The notes below the pieces were generated by a model, which saw only the letters and a program-made list of their open reading frames with translations, was not told where the DNA came from and ran no database searches. From CAZUCD01 sp964618855 (GTDB lineage: Bacteria; Sumerlaeota; Sumerlaeia; SLMS01; JANRJK01): a stretch of 9,142 nucleotides of DNA. The first letter of the stretch is position 1, and each line of letters opens with the position of its first letter. The position numbers were made by a program, and so were the translations under genes. The DNA lies in the NCBI GenBank assembly GCA_964618855.1, contig CAZUCD010000151.1:1-9142 (forward strand), given 5' to 3'. Shown here one piece after another: positions 6,243-9,142 of the stretch.

Positions 6243-8153
6243 ATGAAGAGCGAAACGACGAAGGCTGTGCTCGCCTCCTTCCGCAAGCTGGATCCGCGCG
6301 GAATCTGGAAGGCGGCGGGACCAGCGCCCGGTTCACCGGCCGCGGATGCCGTGCGCGTGGCGCTGGCATTCGGCGAGATTGCCCGTGGAAACGACGGCGC
6401 GGCTGCACGGCTCCTGAGTGAGATCGAGGGGGACGGGACTTCGCCGACCGGCGACATCGCGTTCGTGCGTGGATTCCTGCTGGCGGAGACGGGGAGCCTT
6501 GAGGAGGCGGCCGCGACGCTCGAATCGGCGTTCGACGATCCCTCCGCAACCCATCCGCGCCGCCTGCGGCTGAGCGCGGCGGAGATCCGGATCCGCCTCG
6601 GCCAATGGGCCGAGGCGCGCGCGGCCCTTCTTCCCCTGCTCGGGCCGCCGGGAAACGAGGACACGCTCGAGGCGCACCTGCTGACGCTCGAGATGCTCGT
6701 GCGGAGCAGGGCCCCCCGCGAGGCCATCATCGAACTGGCGTCCGTCGCCGACGCGCTCGCCGAGCGCGGGTTCCGACTCCGCGATGGCCGGACGACGCTC
6801 TCCGTCCTGGAAACAATGTCCGAGCTGAAGGTCGAAGGATTGCCTGAGCGCATCGCGCAGACGCACGCCGACCTGATCGAGACGATCGAAACGACGGATG
6901 CGGAGGAACTCGCGTACCTGGTGGCGGCGGGAGAGCGCTTCAAGAGCGGCGCGATGGTGCGTGCCGCGGCGCGCAACTTCGAGCTGCTGGACCTTGCATG
7001 GCCCGGGGACGCGGAGGTTGCGGCGTTCCAGTTCGCTCAGCACGAGGAGTTCGACGCGGCGCGTCTCGTGATCGAACGCGGGTTCCCCGCGGCGGAGATA
7101 GCCGCGCGCGCGGACCTGTGGGGGCCGCTGCTGCTCGCGTGCTACCATGGGGGGGAGTGGGTGCGCGCCCTCGCGCTCCTTGATGCGCACGACCGCGAGA
7201 TCCAAGGTTCGCGCGTGGAGGCGAGCTCGCGGCTCATCCGCGCGGTGTGCCTGCTGCACACGGGTGATGCCTCGGCGGCCGCGGCCGCATTTGGCGACCT
7301 GCCCCCGGCGTGGCGCTCGGAGGCGCTCCCCCATGAGGCGGCGTGCATGCCGATGGCGCTCGCCAGGGCGGGGCGCACTGGGGAGGTCCGCGGGGAGGTC
7401 GATCGCTGGCTTGCGGGGGAGGCGCGCACGGAGGAGCGCGCGCACTACCTGAACACGCTGTTCAATGACGCGGTGGCCCGGCACGATGCAATGCTGTTCC
7501 GGGAGTTGGTCGCCGTTGTGATGGAGCTGCCCGAGCCCGGACTCGGGATGAGGCTGTGGATGCTGGCCGACCTGGCGATGCGATGGGACATGCCGGCGGG
7601 CGCGGAGGCCGTGGCGGTTGCGCTGGACGAAACCGGCGAGTGCGAGCGGGCGGACTTCTGGCGCGTGGTCGCGGCGCTGCACCCGCACTCGCCGCGGGCG
7701 ATCGGGCTCGAGGCCGCTTCGGCGGCGCTCGAGGCGCTGGGCGCGGGTGCGGACCAGTTCCTCGCATCGGAGGCAACCCTGGAGCGGGCGCGGCTGCTCG
7801 CGAGGATGGGGATCGTGCGCGATGCGCGGCTCCTCGCGGAGCAGGCGGCGATGATGCCGGCCTTGAGGCGCGCGCACATCGCGTGGGAATTGGCGGCGCG
7901 CCTTTGCGAGCCGGAGTCGCCCGACGCCGCCCGCGCGCGGGAGAGCGCGCGGCGCGCCGCACTCCTGCCGGGGGCGCCACCGGAGGCGCACTATGCGCGC
8001 GAGTACGAGCGCATGACCTTCTTCGAGGAGGAGAGCGCCGAGGGCGTGAGGCGGCTCCTCGCGGAGGCGAGGGCGCGGGCCCCGAAGTCGTCCGAAATCC
8101 AGCGTCTCGAGCGAAGGCTCGCAGTGCTCGAGCGGGCGAGCGGGGCTACCTGA
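6243..8153 (+). CDS. Alpha-helical TPR-like repeat protein, function unknown
   Basis: I do not recognise this 636-residue protein. It is almost wholly helical, rich in Ala, Arg, Glu and Leu, with recurring helix pairs resembling degenerate tetratricopeptide repeats, e.g. RGFLLAETGSLEEAAATLES, LRLGQ-like WAEARAALLPLL, EWVRALALLDAHD and ARLLARMGIVRDARLLAEQA. No signal peptide, membrane segment or enzymatic motif is evident, so a cytoplasmic scaffold or protein-interaction role is the best inference. Start: ATG 6243 is chosen because the frame upstream to GTG 6123 spans the operon terminator and has no protein-like character; the ribosome site before 6243 is weak (ACGGGAT). Its last 8 bases overlap the end of the convergent hscB gene. 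Nothing links it functionally to the two-component system upstream or the Fe-S genes downstream. Confidence 0.82.
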   Translation: MKSETTKAVLASFRKLDPRGIWKAAGPAPGSPAADAVRVALAFGEIARGNDGAAARLLSEIEGDGTSPTGDIAFVRGFLLAETGSLEEAAATLESAFDDPSATHPRRLRLSAAEIRIRLGQWAEARAALLPLLGPPGNEDTLEAHLLTLEMLVRSRAPREAIIELASVADALAERGFRLRDGRTTLSVLETMSELKVEGLPERIAQTHADLIETIETTDAEELAYLVAAGERFKSGAMVRAAARNFELLDLAWPGDAEVAAFQFAQHEEFDAARLVIERGFPAAEIAARADLWGPLLLACYHGGEWVRALALLDAHDREIQGSRVEASSRLIRAVCLLHTGDASAAAAAFGDLPPAWRSEALPHEAACMPMALARAGRTGEVRGEVDRWLAGEARTEERAHYLNTLFNDAVARHDAMLFRELVAVVMELPEPGLGMRLWMLADLAMRWDMPAGAEAVAVALDETGECERADFWRVVAALHPHSPRAIGLEAASAALEALGAGADQFLASEATLERARLLARMGIVRDARLLAEQAAMMPALRRAHIAWELAARLCEPESPDAARARESARRAALLPGAPPEAHYAREYERMTFFEEESAEGVRRLLAEARARAPKSSEIQRLERRLAVLERASGAT

Positions 8154-8808
8154 GGTTCCGGATGACGGTCCGCAGGTAGTTCATCTGGTCGAGCGCTCCC
8201 CGGATGCTTCCGAGGACAGCGGCACATTGCGGCGAGGCTTCCCCCTGCCGGTCGGCGAGTGAATCAAAGTCTGCGAAGAGGCCCGGTAGGCTGCGCTCTA
8301 TCCGTGCCCTGGAGGCAACCGCCTGCTCGCGCAGGGGGCGGACGCGGGACTCCGCCGCGGCGAGGGCGGCGGGATTTCCGGCCAGTCGCGCGTTGCGCAG
8401 GTCCTCCCCCGCCTCCTGGATATCCATCATTTCCTCGAGCAGGTCCGGTGGGACGGAGTTCTTCCCCGGGGTGATCTGCGGGGCGACAAGGGTGAGGAGG
8501 TACTCAGCCCGGGGCTGGGCCTCGCCCAGCGTCCTCCAGGCGCCGTTGAGCTGGGCTGTCTTTTCGAGCGCGAGGCGCCGTTGGTCCACGTCCGATTGTC
8601 CGAAGTAGTCCGGATGGAAGCGCCGCGAGAAGGCCAGGAACGCCTCGCGTAGCGCCGGCACGTCGAGCATGAGGCGCCGGGGAAGTCCGAGGAACGCGAA
8701 GTGGTCCAGGGCCTCGGCTGAGGCGCGCAGGGACCCGTCGGGATTGAAGTGGGTCGCCTCGATCCGTCGCTGGTCGGGCGCAATGGCCCGACCGGGCTCC
8801 GTCGTCAC
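8146..8808 (-). CDS. hscB: Fe-S assembly co-chaperone HscB (J-domain protein)
   Basis: This 220-residue protein is the DnaJ-type partner of the Hsp70 HscA, delivering the IscU scaffold for cluster transfer. The J domain spans about 35-107: HFAFLGLP, the essential HPD triad at 65-67 in FSRRFHPDYFG, then LNGAWRTL and RAEYLL, which are typical of HscB. The C-terminal helical domain (about 120-215) carries LLEEMMDIQEAGEDLR, the usual IscU-binding region. An N-terminal extension of about 34 residues precedes the J domain; it has no cysteines, unlike the zinc-binding extension of eukaryotic HSCB. Start: GTG 8808 overlaps the iscA stop codon as GTGA, indicating translational coupling. The normal partner gene hscA does not follow; the gene instead ends against a convergent neighbour. 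Confidence 0.93.
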   Translation of the reverse strand: MTTEPGRAIAPDQRRIEATHFNPDGSLRASAEALDHFAFLGLPRRLMLDVPALREAFLAFSRRFHPDYFGQSDVDQRRLALEKTAQLNGAWRTLGEAQPRAEYLLTLVAPQITPGKNSVPPDLLEEMMDIQEAGEDLRNARLAGNPAALAAAESRVRPLREQAVASRARIERSLPGLFADFDSLADRQGEASPQCAAVLGSIRGALDQMNYLRTVIRNLR

Positions 8809-9128
8809 GCGCTGAACGACGTCCCGCAGGAGCACGACTTCTTGGCGTTCGGGTTCACGAACTTGAACCCGCCCGTCAGGAGCTCCGTGGAGAAATCGAG
8901 CGTCATGCCGTTGAGGAAGAGGTAGCTCTTCGGGTCGCAGTAAACCTTCACGCCGTCGTAGTCGAAGACGCTGTCCGCGGCGCCGGGCTTCTCGTCGAAG
9001 GCGAGCGTGTAGGTCAGGCCGGAGCAGCCTCCGCCCTTCACGCCGAGCCTCAGGCCCCATGTTTCCTTCTGCTCCTGTTGGAGCAGGCGCTTGACTTCCG
9101 TGATGCAGGGTTCGGTGAGTGTGATCAT
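8805..9128 (-). CDS. iscA: IscA/ErpA-type A-type iron-sulfur carrier protein
   Basis: This 107-residue protein belongs to the A-type carriers that bind iron or [2Fe-2S]/[4Fe-4S] clusters and pass them to client proteins. The three invariant cysteines are present: C35 in KGGGCSGL and C99/C101 in the C-terminal SCSCGTSF. The hydrophobic core LDFSTELLTGGFKFVNPNA is also standard, and the length is normal for the family. IscA, SufA and ErpA cannot be separated by sequence alone, but coupling to hscB favours the ISC system. ATG 9128 gives the usual N-terminus (MITLTEPC); only 14 upstream bases are visible and they show no purine-rich ribosome site. Earlier isc genes (iscS, iscU) would be expected beyond the right edge. 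Confidence 0.95.
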   Translation of the reverse strand: MITLTEPCITEVKRLLQQEQKETWGLRLGVKGGGCSGLTYTLAFDEKPGAADSVFDYDGVKVYCDPKSYLFLNGMTLDFSTELLTGGFKFVNPNAKKSCSCGTSFSA

Positions 9129-9142
9129 GGGAGGGGACTCGG

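Noticed and set aside
6333..7991. Long minus-strand open frame opposite the TPR-like gene
   Set aside because: Arg-rich composition with no repeats or motifs; the plus frame shows regular amphipathic helices and a sensible gene end.

Overview
This is a 9.1 kb piece of a GC-rich (mostly above 65% G+C) bacterial genome, probably a metagenome scaffold, since a run of ten Ns (266-275) joins a short unassigned piece to the rest. Signal-peptide secretion, an ISC-type iron-sulfur assembly pair and a two-component system indicate a bacterium. A secreted multi-domain GH13 enzyme with a Thr-Pro linker and an FHA-linked histidine kinase would suit an uncultivated Gram-negative lineage (PVC/Sumerlaeota/Acidobacteria-like). 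That placement is a guess; no rRNA or marker gene fixes it.

Layout, left to right. 1-322 has no credible gene but several perfect inverted repeats and the scaffold gap. 323-3082 (minus) encodes a 919-residue exported alpha-amylase-family protein: signal peptide, PPC-like domain, Thr-Pro linker, CBM48/E-set domain, an extra MAM-like beta-sandwich, GH13 barrel and C-terminal beta domain. 3083-3352 is a relatively AT-rich leader/promoter region. 3353-3637 (minus) is a small BFD-like [2Fe-2S] protein that is easily missed; its proline-rich N-terminus contains a run of 15 C (15 G on the plus strand). Its first cysteine pair appears replaced by serines.

Diverging from it, 3726-5438 and 5442-6119 (plus) form a tight operon: a soluble FHA-GAF-HisKA_3-HATPase kinase and its NarL/FixJ-type response regulator, closed by a clear Rho-independent terminator at 6174-6210. 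A 636-residue alpha-helical, TPR-like protein of unknown function follows (6243-8153). It converges on, and overlaps by 8 bp, a minus-strand pair: IscA-type carrier (8805-9128) and HscB co-chaperone (8146-8808), joined by a GTGA stop/start overlap.

Functionally the window holds four unlinked jobs: extracellular alpha-glucan breakdown, a cytoplasmic phosphorelay with a possible phosphothreonine input, Fe-S cluster biogenesis, and an orphan helical-repeat protein. I saw no mobile element, CRISPR array, tRNA or rRNA. I found no convincing new multi-gene system. The most unusual items are the altered BFD-like protein with its homopolymer tract and the domain order of the amylase.
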